Made by a program: the position numbers and the translations under genes. Of a stretch of DNA of 64,000 nucleotides, positions 27,775 through 36,619 are shown in pieces. Under the pieces are notes generated by a model. The model did not search any database. It was not told the DNA's origin and was given only the letters and a program-made list of their open reading frames with translations. Source of the DNA: Photobacterium gaetbulicola Gung47 (lineage in GTDB: Bacteria > Pseudomonadota > Gammaproteobacteria > Enterobacterales > Vibrionaceae); contig CP005974.1 of NCBI GenBank assembly GCA_000940995.1, positions 2,604,001-2,668,000 on the forward strand, read 5' to 3'. The stretch's first letter is position 1; every line of letters begins with the position of its first letter.

Positions 27775-29175
27775 ATGAAAGAAGTCGCCTTTAGATGGAT
27801 CGACCGCTACTTAATCCATATCACCCTACAGGAAAAATTCTACTTGTTGTTCCTGCTGCCCGTTATCGCACTAATCAGCGTCGCTACTATATTAGCCGAT
27901 AGTGCCAGCCAGCAACGTATTGAAATCACGACTCAGCAACTAGAAACCACCGCGTCCCTGTTGTCACAGCAGCAAATTAGCCAAACCGATGCCCAGCGGC
28001 TGCTCACCAACACTAACCTCCATGTAGGCCAGGGGGATATCTCCGCCTTTGTCAGCAACATGAACTACACCATTTCATCCGACACCGCTGCCGGGCTATT
28101 TGGCCACGTCACCACAGGCCAATGGACGGTAATGGCAAGTATCCTGCTGGTCACGCTGGCTGCGGTGTACTACATCATGACCTTCATTGGCGGTGCCATG
28201 TTTACCACCAACAAGGCGCTGCAAAGCCTTGCCGATGGTGACTTAACCAATCGCATGAACTTCTTCAAGGTTCGGGATGAATTCAGCACCATTGCCATTA
28301 CTATCGATCGGGTTAGCGAGCGGGAGCAGCAACTGGTTCAGGCTACCCAGCAAGCCATTGCGCTGATGCAACAGATCAGCAGCAGCTTGCGCCAGCGCAG
28401 CCAAGGCAGCGAGCAGCTGTCATCCTCGCAGCAGCAGCACCTTGACTCCCTAGCCAGTGCGACCGAAGAGATGGCAACCTCTATCCGCGAAGTCGCGTCC
28501 CATGCCCACCAAACCTCGGAGCAAACACGCGAAGCACAACAAGTGTCTGAGCAAGGCCGTGCCCAAGTCAACCAAACGCGCAACGCTATCAGCCACCTTA
28601 GCGAGGAGATCAGCCAAGCGGCGGATGCCGTTGCCGAGCTGGATACCAACGCTGCCAAAATCGACGATGTGGTCACCACCATCAATGGCATTTCAGAACA
28701 AACCAACCTCCTAGCGTTGAACGCCGCCATTGAAGCTGCCCGAGCTGGCGAGCAAGGGCGAGGCTTTGCCGTCGTTGCCGATGAAGTTCGCACTTTGGCA
28801 GGCCGGACCCAGAGTGCCACCGTCGAAATTCAGCAGATGATCGAGGCGCTACAGCAAAATAGCCGAAAATTGATGGCCGTTATGCAAAATACGGTCGACA
28901 ATACACAAAACAGTGAAGCTTTGATGAGCTCAGTCGACAATGAAATATCACATCTCACCGAGCGTAACCAGCATATCTCTGATCGCAGTACCGAAATTGC
29001 CGCCGCCGCCGAGCAACAAGGAGCCGTAGCCGATAACATTGCGAGCAATGTCGAGCAGGTGCGAAGCCAGTCCCATCAAATCTGCGGTGCGATCAATGCT
29101 TCCGCCAGCGACATTGAACAACTCAATAAGCAAGCTGAGGCGTTGGAATCACTAATGCAAGGCCTAAAAGTCTAA
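27775..29175 (+). CDS. Methyl-accepting chemotaxis protein, short sensor
   Basis: A 466-residue chemoreceptor. Two membrane segments (about residues 20-42 and 117-142) enclose a sensor of only about 75 residues, too small for a Cache or four-helix ligand domain. A HAMP linker (LADGDLTNRMNFFKVRDEF) and a signalling domain follow, with the hairpin NLLALNAAIEAARAGEQGRG as in the receptor at the left end. The C-terminus lacks a CheR-binding pentapeptide. AGGA precedes the ATG. The stimulus is unknown; the small sensor suggests it may respond to a membrane or partner signal. Confidence 0.92.
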   Translation: MKEVAFRWIDRYLIHITLQEKFYLLFLLPVIALISVATILADSASQQRIEITTQQLETTASLLSQQQISQTDAQRLLTNTNLHVGQGDISAFVSNMNYTISSDTAAGLFGHVTTGQWTVMASILLVTLAAVYYIMTFIGGAMFTTNKALQSLADGDLTNRMNFFKVRDEFSTIAITIDRVSEREQQLVQATQQAIALMQQISSSLRQRSQGSEQLSSSQQQHLDSLASATEEMATSIREVASHAHQTSEQTREAQQVSEQGRAQVNQTRNAISHLSEEISQAADAVAELDTNAAKIDDVVTTINGISEQTNLLALNAAIEAARAGEQGRGFAVVADEVRTLAGRTQSATVEIQQMIEALQQNSRKLMAVMQNTVDNTQNSEALMSSVDNEISHLTERNQHISDRSTEIAAAAEQQGAVADNIASNVEQVRSQSHQICGAINASASDIEQLNKQAEALESLMQGLKV

Positions 29176-29187
29176 TCCCTAGCCACC

Positions 29188-29217
29188 AGGCAGTGCCAAT
29201 CACCGGCACTGCCTTTA
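29188..29217 (+). terminator. Intrinsic terminator
   Basis: Stem AGGCAGTGCC (29188-29197) with GGCACTGCCT (29205-29214), then TTTAACT. It follows the chemoreceptor. Confidence 0.75.
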
Positions 29218-29249
29218 ACTATATCTAAGTCATACCCGCTCAACCACCA

Positions 29250-29270
29250 CCCTGAAGTTGCTTGGCTATA
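29250..29270 (-). repeat. Possible copy of the dispersed repeat
   Basis: On the minus strand, TATAGCCAAGCAACTTCAGG resembles the ATACCCAAGT-type repeat with several changes. It is weak. Confidence 0.3.
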
Positions 29271-29338
29271 TAAATTTGATTTTATGTGGTTTCGACAACA
29301 TAATACGCCCCCATTCCTTACTCCATACTGGGCAAGTC

Positions 29339-30529
29339 ATGACAGCTTCAATTTATCTGGTTAAAGGCCGTGAAAAATCACTTCGCCGCCGCCATCCATG
29401 GGTCTTCTCGCGCGGGATTCAGCGGGTCGAAGGCAAGCCATCGCTTGGCGAAACCGTTGATATCTTCGACCACAAAGGTGAGTGGTTAGCACGCGGTGCT
29501 TTTTCTCCGCAATCTCAAATTCGCGTTCGAGTATGGACCTTTGACCGTAGCGAAAAAATCGATGTGGATTTCTTCGTCAACCGCCTGAAAACCGCCCAAG
29601 GTTTACGTGACATTCTTGCCGCCCGTGACGGCCTGACCGGTTACCGCTTGATTGCCGCTGAGTCAGATGGCTTGCCTGGTATTACGATCGACCGCTACCA
29701 GAACTTCCTTGTGTGCCAGCTGCTAAGCGCTGGTGCCGAGGCGCAAAAAGACGCCTTGGTTGAGGCCCTCAACATTTGCTACCCAGAATGTAGCGTGTAC
29801 GAGCGCTCTGATGTATCAGTGCGCAAGAAAGAAGGTCTTAAGCAGCGTACCGGTGTACTGTCCGGTGAAGAGCCGCCGAAATTTGTCACCATCGAAGAGA
29901 ATGGCGTCAAGATCAATGTCGATATCGTGGGTGGCCACAAAACCGGCTTTTACCTAGACCAGCGCGACAGCCGCGAAGCAGCAGTTAAATATGTCAACGG
30001 CAAGCGCGTACTTAACTGTTTCTGTTATACCGGCGGATTCGGCCTTTATGCCCTAAAAGGCGGTGCCAGCCAAGTAGTCAATGTTGATGTCTCCCAGCCG
30101 GCTCTTGATACGGCACGTATGAATGCCGAGGCCAACGGCTACCCGCTTGAGAATGCCGAATTCCTCAATGCCGATGTGTTCAAGCTGCTGCGCGAATACC
30201 GCGAGCGTGGCGAGCTGTTTGATGTTGTTATCATGGATCCACCGAAGTTTGCCGAGTCTAAATCTCAGCTGGTCGGCGCATGCCGTGGCTACAAGGACAT
30301 CAATATGCTGGCGATGCAGATCCTGAAGCCTGGCGGTACCCTGCTGACCTACTCTTGCTCAGGCCTGATGGATAACAACTTGTTCCAGAAGATCATTGCC
30401 GACGCAGCTTTGGATGCCAACCGTGAAGTACAGTTTATCGAGCGCTTCAGCCAAGCGGCCGATCACCCTCTAGACAGTGCTTACCCTGAAGGCTTCTACC
30501 TCAAAGGTTTTGCCTGTTACGTGAAGTAA
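29339..30529 (+). CDS. rlmI: 23S rRNA (cytosine-1962-C5) methyltransferase
   Basis: A 396-residue SAM-dependent rRNA methyltransferase, the same length as E. coli RlmI and alike throughout. The N-terminal PUA domain starts with KGREKSLRRRHPWVFSRGI, the SAM-binding loop is LNCFCYTGGFGLYAL near residue 222, and the catalytic motif is VIMDPPKFAESK near residue 298. I chose the ATG at 29339 since it gives the family N-terminus; upstream residues in the same frame are not conserved. It is monocistronic, with a shared terminator after it. Confidence 0.96.
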   Translation: MTASIYLVKGREKSLRRRHPWVFSRGIQRVEGKPSLGETVDIFDHKGEWLARGAFSPQSQIRVRVWTFDRSEKIDVDFFVNRLKTAQGLRDILAARDGLTGYRLIAAESDGLPGITIDRYQNFLVCQLLSAGAEAQKDALVEALNICYPECSVYERSDVSVRKKEGLKQRTGVLSGEEPPKFVTIEENGVKINVDIVGGHKTGFYLDQRDSREAAVKYVNGKRVLNCFCYTGGFGLYALKGGASQVVNVDVSQPALDTARMNAEANGYPLENAEFLNADVFKLLREYRERGELFDVVIMDPPKFAESKSQLVGACRGYKDINMLAMQILKPGGTLLTYSCSGLMDNNLFQKIIADAALDANREVQFIERFSQAADHPLDSAYPEGFYLKGFACYVK

Positions 30530-30560
30530 CACATATCTTGCTCTTGAGCTATCAGCCCCA

Positions 30561-30594
30561 AAAGCCAGCAGTAATAATTTGCTGGCTTTTATTT
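30561..30594. terminator. Bidirectional intrinsic terminator
   Basis: Stem AAAGCCAGCA (30561-30570) with TGCTGGCTTT (30580-30589), then TATTTAT. It separates the convergent rlmI and TSUP genes. Confidence 0.85.
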
Positions 30595-30639
30595 ATCCAT
30601 CGCCTATTGCCATAGGGCGCTAGAGGCTCGGTGCATTGC

Positions 30640-31401
30640 CTAACCGGATAGCATCGCGGCAGCAGAACCACATAGTGTCATCACGAACAGGAACCATTTC
30701 AGTGTTTCTGGCCGGGCTGAAATCGCCATTTTTACAGCAATATGGGAGCCCACCATCGTCCCTGCCGCGAGGATCAAGCCTGGTCCCCACAACACCAGAT
30801 CTTCCATAATGAACAGCACCAAAGCCACGAGTGTAAAAGCCAGCGCACATAGCATTTTCAATGCATTCGCACGCACCAGATCATAGCGAAGTGTCCCTGC
30901 GAGCGCCGCCAGCAATACAAACCCGACCCCGGCTTGGACAAAACCGCCATAGAAGCCAGCCAAACCCAGCCCCCACCATGAACTAGGGGTATCTTTAACT
31001 TTTTTGGGTTCCGTCCCCGCAGGCGGTGCAACGATCGCCGGGCGAATTAAAATGACCAGTGCCATTGTCAGCATGGTGCCCAGCAGCAATGGCTTTATCC
31101 ACGTCGAAGGGGCATAAGCAGCCCCTACAGCCCCCAATAAGCCACCAATGATTGTCGGCAGCAATATGGCTGGTGTATCCGATGTTTCCAGCTTGCCGTG
31201 ACGACGAAAACCGATCAGAGCCGTCAAGCCTTGTACGGCTACCCCCACCCGATTGGTTGCATTTGCCACCTCAGCGGGCATCCCCATTACCATTAAAGCA
31301 GGAAGTGTTAGGTTAGAGCCGCCGCCGGCTAAGGTATTGATGATCCCTGCCAGAAAACCGGTTCCGATCAGCAGGCTCGCCTGTAATAACGACATATCCA
31401 T
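30640..31401 (-). CDS. TSUP family (TauE/SafE) sulfite/organosulfonate exporter-like permease
   Basis: A 253-residue inner-membrane protein with about eight hydrophobic segments. The two family repeats are visible: GTGFLAGIINTLAGGGSNLTLPALM near residue 13 and GLAGFYGGFVQAGVGFVLLAALAG near residue 148. The family moves sulfur or other organic anions; the substrate here is unknown. The start could be 31401 or the ATG two codons on. The gene stands alone, convergent with rlmI. Confidence 0.9.
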   Translation of the reverse strand: MDMSLLQASLLIGTGFLAGIINTLAGGGSNLTLPALMVMGMPAEVANATNRVGVAVQGLTALIGFRRHGKLETSDTPAILLPTIIGGLLGAVGAAYAPSTWIKPLLLGTMLTMALVILIRPAIVAPPAGTEPKKVKDTPSSWWGLGLAGFYGGFVQAGVGFVLLAALAGTLRYDLVRANALKMLCALAFTLVALVLFIMEDLVLWGPGLILAAGTMVGSHIAVKMAISARPETLKWFLFVMTLCGSAAAMLSG

Positions 31402-31476
31402 TGTATTGTGCTATCCATAAGAAACGTAAGCTATGTATAAGCATTACGTCTAACAAAGTGTTATATTCGCGGACAT

Positions 31477-31513
31477 TATACCCAAGTGATTTCAAATTGC
31501 TGGATTCAGCGAG
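31477..31513 (+). repeat. Copy of dispersed ATACCCAAGT repeat
   Basis: TTATACCCAAGTGATTTCAA, followed by a GCTGGATTCAGCGAG segment, is the longest copy in the window. Repeats of this kind are frequent between genes in Vibrionaceae and related groups. Confidence 0.6.
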
Positions 31514-31641
31514 TTTACTTAGGTATAAAAATGGGCATCAAAGTCAGTATTCAGCCCTTATTCAGCTACCTAGCGACAAACTGCTAGGAGAATACCGATA
31601 AAAAACCTCTTATTTCGGACATTGTTTTTCAAGGAACCGCT

Positions 31642-32292
31642 ATGAAATTTCGTACAGCGTTAATGGCTATTGCAGCTTGCGGCATTAGCTTCTCCTCTCT
31701 TGCTGATGTTAAACTTGAACTCCCTTATCCCGCGGATCTTGTTGTGGTTAATGGTGTTGAGCAAGACGGCAACGACACGTTAACGCTACCCAATGGTGTC
31801 AACCAGTTTGCATTCAGGTATATCGACTCGCTGCGTGAAAATGGCGATGATTACCTATTCAAATCAGAGGTTATCATTGTTAAGTTCGAGGCCAGCGACA
31901 CAACATTGAAACTCGATCTGCCAAAGCTGCGTACCGGACAAGATGCACGTAAATTTGAAAGATCTCCGCAGTTGGCCCTGATTGCAGCCGACGGCGAAAA
32001 AATCAGCTTTGAACAAGATAAGCTGATTAAGTCAGGCATTCAGTTTGGCCGTGACTTTGAAAAAGAAGTTGCCGTTTACAACCAGTCAGGCAAAGCAGCT
32101 GCGGTTGCTGCAGCAACAACGGCAGTACCAGTGACACTTCCGGCGACCGCTCAACCGGCAGGGACGTCACCTAAGCCACCTGTTGACCCGCAGCAGACAC
32201 GTAATGTGGCTGAAAACATGCTTAATTACTGGTATGAACAAGCTGATGAAGCAACACGTGAGCGCTTCAAAGCAAAAATCAACCAAGAGTAA
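31642..32292 (+). CDS. DUF2057 (UPF0319, YccT-like) periplasmic protein
   Basis: A 216-residue secreted protein with a signal peptide ending at SSLADV. The DUF2057 pattern is present: VKLELPYPADLVVVNGVEQ at the mature N-terminus, LPNGVNQFAFRY and the later QLALIAADGEKISFEQDKL. An Ala-Thr-Pro rich linker follows and the C-terminus holds a MLNYWYEQADEATRERF helix. In E. coli a family member (YccT/CsgI) affects curli assembly; whether this protein acts similarly is not known. AAGGA lies before the ATG and a terminator follows. Confidence 0.9.
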   Translation: MKFRTALMAIAACGISFSSLADVKLELPYPADLVVVNGVEQDGNDTLTLPNGVNQFAFRYIDSLRENGDDYLFKSEVIIVKFEASDTTLKLDLPKLRTGQDARKFERSPQLALIAADGEKISFEQDKLIKSGIQFGRDFEKEVAVYNQSGKAAAVAAATTAVPVTLPATAQPAGTSPKPPVDPQQTRNVAENMLNYWYEQADEATRERFKAKINQE

Positions 32293-32298
32293 TCTTGC

Positions 32299-32323
32299 AA
32301 AAAGAGCCTTCGGGCTCTTTTTT
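32299..32323 (+). terminator. Intrinsic terminator
   Basis: Stem AAAAAGAGCC (32299-32308) with GGCTCTTTTT (32313-32322), loop TTCG, T-run included. Confidence 0.93.
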
Positions 32324-32683
32324 CTACACTGGCATCACCAATACTCCCCCCAAATACCGCCTCTCCGACAATCAGCATTTATCGGTTGAAACCTTTCGGC
32401 AGCAAGACCATCTGGTACCTAATTTCAGACCTGGAATACGTCATTCGTTCTTTCCGCTTTCGTCTCTAAAGCGACATAAATTTCACCATTATCGGTTCAC
32501 GGTGCAAATTAAGCTCTTGAACATTTCAAAATAAAAGCAACACACTGCGAAGTGACACGAAAAAATCAACAATTTAGCACATCCCTTCCAACATTCCTTT
32601 TATACTTTTTTCACGGCGCAACATAAGAGCTAGATGCCGCCTACAAATTCAATTAATGCGTGTCAACAAGTAAGGAATTTTCA
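32324..32683. other. Intergenic region before the chitinase
   Basis: About 360 bases with no gene. It should hold the chitinase promoter; I see no recognisable operator. Confidence 0.5.
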
Positions 32684-35113
32684 ATGAAACATCTGAAACA
32701 AGGACAAGCGATAACTCGAATACTCAAACTCAGCACCCTCGCTGTTTCGTGTATGGCGGCTTTCAATGCCATTGCAGCAATGACTCCCATCGCGTCAAGC
32801 CTAGCGAGCATCGACGGACCAAACTGCCGTCCCGACGGCTTGTACCAAACACCCGATATTAACGTCCCCTATTGCACCATTTATGATGAAAATGGCCGCG
32901 AGATCATGGGGGCTGATCACCCTCGCCGAGTCATAGGGTATTTCACTAGCTGGCGCAGTGGCGATGACCCACAGGCCGCTTACTTGGTCAGTGATATTCC
33001 TTGGCAGCAGTTAACCCATATTAACTACGCCTTTGTTAGTATCGGCAGCGACGGCAAGGTCAATGTTGGCGATGTAACTGATCCCGCCAACCCGGCAACT
33101 GGCAAAGAGTGGCCAGGAGTGGAAATTGATCCAACCCTCGGCTTCAAGGGACACTTTGGCGCACTCGCTACCTACAAAAAGAAGCACGATGTTAAGACTC
33201 TGATTTCTATCGGTGGCTGGGCAGAAACCGGTGGCCACTTTGACGCTAACGGCAACCGAGTTGCCGATGGCGGGTTCTATACCATGACTACCAATGCAGA
33301 TGGCACAATCAACCACGCCGGCATTGAGAAGTTTGCCACTTCGGCAGTCGCGATGATGCGCCAATATCAATTCGATGGCCTGGACATCGACTATGAATAC
33401 CCAACCTCGATGGCTGGTGCCGGTAACCCTGATGATAAAGCCTTCATGGAGCCCCGACGTGCCTACCTATGGGCATCGTATCAAGAGCTAATGAAAGTAC
33501 TTCGTCAAAAACTGGATCAGGCTTCAGCTCAAGACGGCATCCACTATATGCTGACTATCGCCGCTCCCTCTTCGGGCTACCTGCTGCGCGGTATGGAGGA
33601 CTTTGATGTCACTAAATACCTCGACTATGTCAATATCATGTCCTATGACTTACACGGCGCATGGAATGACCATGTCGGCCACAATGCCGCCCTATTCGAC
33701 ACAGGAAAAGACTCGGAGCTTGCACAGTGGAACGTCTATGATACTGCCGCTTATGGCGGTATTGGCTACCTAAACACGGACTGGGCCTATCACTACTTCC
33801 GTGGCTCGATGCCTGCTGGACGTATTAATATTGGGGTACCTTACTATACCCGTGGCTGGCAGGGGGTAACCGGCGGTGAAAATGGGCTTTGGGGCCGTGC
33901 AGCCCTACCTAACCAATCATTATGTGCCCCTGGAACTGGCGAAGGCGAGAAAAACAACTGTGGCAATGGTGCCGTTGGTATCGATAATTTGTGGCACGAC
34001 AAGAACGCTGCCGGCGAGGAAATGGGCGCTGGTTCAAACCCAATGTGGCATGCCATGAACCTTGCCCAAGGTATCTTTGGCAGCTATAGCACAGCGTACA
34101 ATCTCGACCCGACGAACAACCCTGATCACCAGCTGGTTGGTACGTACACTCGCCACTATGATAACGTTGCTGTAGCTCCTTGGCTGTGGAATGCCGACAA
34201 GCAAGTCTTCCTATCTACGGAAGATAAGGCATCCATCAATGTCAAAGCCGATTATGTAGTCGACAAAGAGATCGGCGGGATCATGTTCTGGGAGCTGGCG
34301 GGCGACTATAACTGCTACCTACTCGATGCTAATGGCAACCGCACGACTGTGGACACAACAGAAAATGCTTGTCAGACAGGCAATGGCGAATACCACATGG
34401 GTAATACCATGACCAAGGCCATTTACGAGAAATTCAAAGCAGCCACGCCTTATGGCAATAAAATTGCCACAGGCGCGATTCCTACAGAAGCACTGGATAT
34501 TGCCGTTGACGTATCGGGCTTCAAGGTTGGTGATCAGAACTACCCTATCAACCCAAAACTCACCTTCACCAACAACACTGGCCAAGATATACCGGGCGGA
34601 ACTGAATTCCAGTTTGATATTCCAACCTCATCACCTGATAACGCCAAAGATCAATCTGGTGGCGGCTTAACGGTCATCGCATCGGGCCATACCCGGGCCA
34701 ACAACATTGGAGGCTTGGAAGGTGTAATGCACCGAGTTGCCTTCACCTTGCCTAGCTGGAAAAGTCTTCCTGCCGGCGGTACGTACGAGCTCGATATGGT
34801 TTACTACCTGCCGATATCAGGCCCGGCCAACTATAGTGTCAGCATTGGAGGCAAGGACTTCGCATTTAAGTTCGAACAACCCGACTTACCACTAGGCTCT
34901 ATCGGCGACGGTAGCGGTGGTGGCGACGGGACCTGTGATACGACGGGTATCAACACCTACCCTAACTGGCCACAGACTGATTGGGCTGGCAACCCGAGCC
35001 ATGCCAACCAAGGCGATAAAATCATCTACAACGGCGTCGTTTACCAAGCCAACTGGTGGAGCAACTCAACACCGGGCAGTGACGGTAGCTGGGCCGTAGT
35101 GTGTACAATTTAA
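32684..35113 (+). CDS. Secreted family 18 chitinase with CBM5/12
   Basis: An 809-residue secreted endochitinase. A long signal peptide ends near AAFNAIAAM. The GH18 barrel starts at RRVIGYFTSWRSGDDP. The catalytic motif DGLDIDYEYP is near residue 231, with the proton-donor Glu as in active enzymes, and MSYDLHGAWNDHVGHNA is the substrate Tyr/Asp region. A beta-sandwich region (about residues 590-740) follows, then a GDGSGGGDG linker and a C-terminal chitin-binding CBM5/12 domain (TYPNWPQTDWAGN with paired Trp in YQANWWSN). AAGGA is eight bases before the ATG. It breaks down chitin outside the cell. Confidence 0.95.
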   Translation: MKHLKQGQAITRILKLSTLAVSCMAAFNAIAAMTPIASSLASIDGPNCRPDGLYQTPDINVPYCTIYDENGREIMGADHPRRVIGYFTSWRSGDDPQAAYLVSDIPWQQLTHINYAFVSIGSDGKVNVGDVTDPANPATGKEWPGVEIDPTLGFKGHFGALATYKKKHDVKTLISIGGWAETGGHFDANGNRVADGGFYTMTTNADGTINHAGIEKFATSAVAMMRQYQFDGLDIDYEYPTSMAGAGNPDDKAFMEPRRAYLWASYQELMKVLRQKLDQASAQDGIHYMLTIAAPSSGYLLRGMEDFDVTKYLDYVNIMSYDLHGAWNDHVGHNAALFDTGKDSELAQWNVYDTAAYGGIGYLNTDWAYHYFRGSMPAGRINIGVPYYTRGWQGVTGGENGLWGRAALPNQSLCAPGTGEGEKNNCGNGAVGIDNLWHDKNAAGEEMGAGSNPMWHAMNLAQGIFGSYSTAYNLDPTNNPDHQLVGTYTRHYDNVAVAPWLWNADKQVFLSTEDKASINVKADYVVDKEIGGIMFWELAGDYNCYLLDANGNRTTVDTTENACQTGNGEYHMGNTMTKAIYEKFKAATPYGNKIATGAIPTEALDIAVDVSGFKVGDQNYPINPKLTFTNNTGQDIPGGTEFQFDIPTSSPDNAKDQSGGGLTVIASGHTRANNIGGLEGVMHRVAFTLPSWKSLPAGGTYELDMVYYLPISGPANYSVSIGGKDFAFKFEQPDLPLGSIGDGSGGGDGTCDTTGINTYPNWPQTDWAGNPSHANQGDKIIYNGVVYQANWWSNSTPGSDGSWAVVCTI

Positions 35114-35131
35114 CCACTTCAATACAGATAT

Positions 35132-35155
35132 GATGCGCAGGGGCAAACCTGCGCA
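35132..35155 (+). terminator. Possible terminator of the chitinase gene
   Basis: Stem ATGCGCAGG (35132-35140) with CCTGCGCAT (35147-35155). No T-run follows, so it may be Rho-linked or only a 3' stabiliser. Confidence 0.5.
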
Positions 35156-35644
35156 TTAATCAATCAAATCGATGCAAAAACAGTAAGATCCTAACCTCAT
35201 AAATGAAAGATAAATGAAAAAATCAGCCTAAAGATGATGAAGACCACTGCGCATTGACGCGAACTCTTCCCTCTCACAAGTAAAAAAATGCGATAAAGCG
35301 CTCAATTTTCAACCAAACAGTCAAAAGGCTAACATTTCTTTGTTTTCAAAATATGACATCACATTTGACTTTATCAAACAATAAATTATCTCTGTTGCAA
35401 TTGTAACACTGGATAATTTGACAGGATCTTTCCTCTTTTGGACAAAATTTCATATAAAAATGACAATTGCTTTTAATTACTTGTAATTAATTATTTTTTG
35501 AGAAAAACACCACAATAAAACAGGATTTTTTTGCTTTTCAACCTCTTGCCAACATTCCCTTCCACCACGTCAATTACTCACTTTTATGTGTTAGAGTCAG
35601 GCTCAATCAACCTTATCGACATAATTGAACATTTTACAGGGACA
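35156..35644. other. AT-rich intergenic region
   Basis: About 490 bases, strongly AT-rich, with no gene and no named RNA. It should contain the L,D-transpeptidase promoter. Confidence 0.5.
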
Positions 35645-36292
35645 ATGAAAAAACTAACCGTACTATTTGCAATGGCACTGTTTCTACTGCCACTGCAGGC
35701 CACCGCCAGTGTAATTACAAGCCAGCCTTACTCTAAAAATCTGCAAGCAGACATCTTGGTTAAGGACATATATAATAAAGCAAAGTTAAATGGAGTTATT
35801 AACTATCAAGTATTTAAAGAAGCTTACGAGGCCTATTATAATACTAAGGGTCGTAAAAAACCTGTTCTGACGATCATTGACTACAGCCTTCCGTCAACCA
35901 AGGAACGCTTCTTTGTTGTTGACTTACAGCGCAACAAGCTACTCTACCGCACTTTCGTCTCACACGGCGTAAACAGTGGTGGTAAAAATGCCACTAAGTT
36001 CTCAAACACCGTCAACTCGCGCCAGACGTCCCTGGGGACCTTTATCACTGATACCACCTACTATGGCGGTAATGGTTACTCACTTCGCCTTGACGGCCTG
36101 ACACCGGGTGTCAACGACAATGCCAGACGCCGTTACATTGTCATCCACGGTGCTGATTATGCGACGAGATCTTTCATTAACCGTCACGGCTATCTAGGCC
36201 GTAGCTGGGGATGTCCTGCACTGCCGACTGAACTATCGCGCGAAATTATCGATACCATTAAGGGCGGCAGCGTTATCTACGCACACGCTTAA
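35645..36292 (+). CDS. Periplasmic L,D-transpeptidase-like protein (YkuD-type)
   Basis: A 215-residue exported protein. A signal peptide (MKKLTVLFAMALFLLPLQATA) precedes a murein L,D-transpeptidase catalytic domain of the YkuD-2 kind. The active-site region is YIVIHGADYATRSF followed by GYLGRSWGCPALPTE, with the nucleophile Cys in SWGCP and an upstream His. The family acts on or near peptidoglycan; the precise reaction is not known for this subgroup. I chose the ATG at 35645, with AGGGA upstream; the in-frame codon at 35531 would bury the signal peptide. Confidence 0.9.
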   Translation: MKKLTVLFAMALFLLPLQATASVITSQPYSKNLQADILVKDIYNKAKLNGVINYQVFKEAYEAYYNTKGRKKPVLTIIDYSLPSTKERFFVVDLQRNKLLYRTFVSHGVNSGGKNATKFSNTVNSRQTSLGTFITDTTYYGGNGYSLRLDGLTPGVNDNARRRYIVIHGADYATRSFINRHGYLGRSWGCPALPTELSREIIDTIKGGSVIYAHA

Positions 36293-36340
36293 TTAAATTA
36301 TCCTGTATTATCGTTTAATAAACAGCAGCTTTTTAAAAGG

Positions 36341-36380
36341 GAATGCCATTCCTGCATCTTGAAGTAACTTGGGTATATTT
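36341..36380 (-). repeat. Copy of dispersed ATACCCAAGT repeat
   Basis: On the minus strand, ATACCCAAGTTACTTCAAGA runs into GATGCAGGAATGGC. It shares the core with the copy at 31477-31513, in opposite orientation. Confidence 0.6.
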
Positions 36381-36571
36381 ATATTGGCATAATATCTAAG
36401 CTCATTTGATGTTTTATTTAAGGTGTTGTTTTTATGAGTCATTAATTATTACATCAATGCCTAAATTATTATTCATACCGATTAAACCTTCAGTAGATCA
36501 ATCATCCATTTAGCAAGGCAGATAATATTCATAGATTAGAATATTCGTATCGGTGTCTAACGATTATAAGT

Positions 36572-36600
36572 AAAAAAAATCCCTGCCTAGGCAGGGATTT
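36572..36600 (-). terminator. Intrinsic terminator of ald
   Basis: A near-perfect palindrome, AAATCCCTGCC then GGCAGGGATTT (36577-36600), followed on the minus strand by an eight-T run. It lies 20 bases after the ald stop. Confidence 0.92.
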
Positions 36601-36619
36601 AATGTCAGTCGGGTTTAAA

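Noticed and set aside
28338..28820. Antisense open frame in the second chemoreceptor gene
   Set aside because: Low-complexity shadow of a strongly biased coiled-coil coding region.
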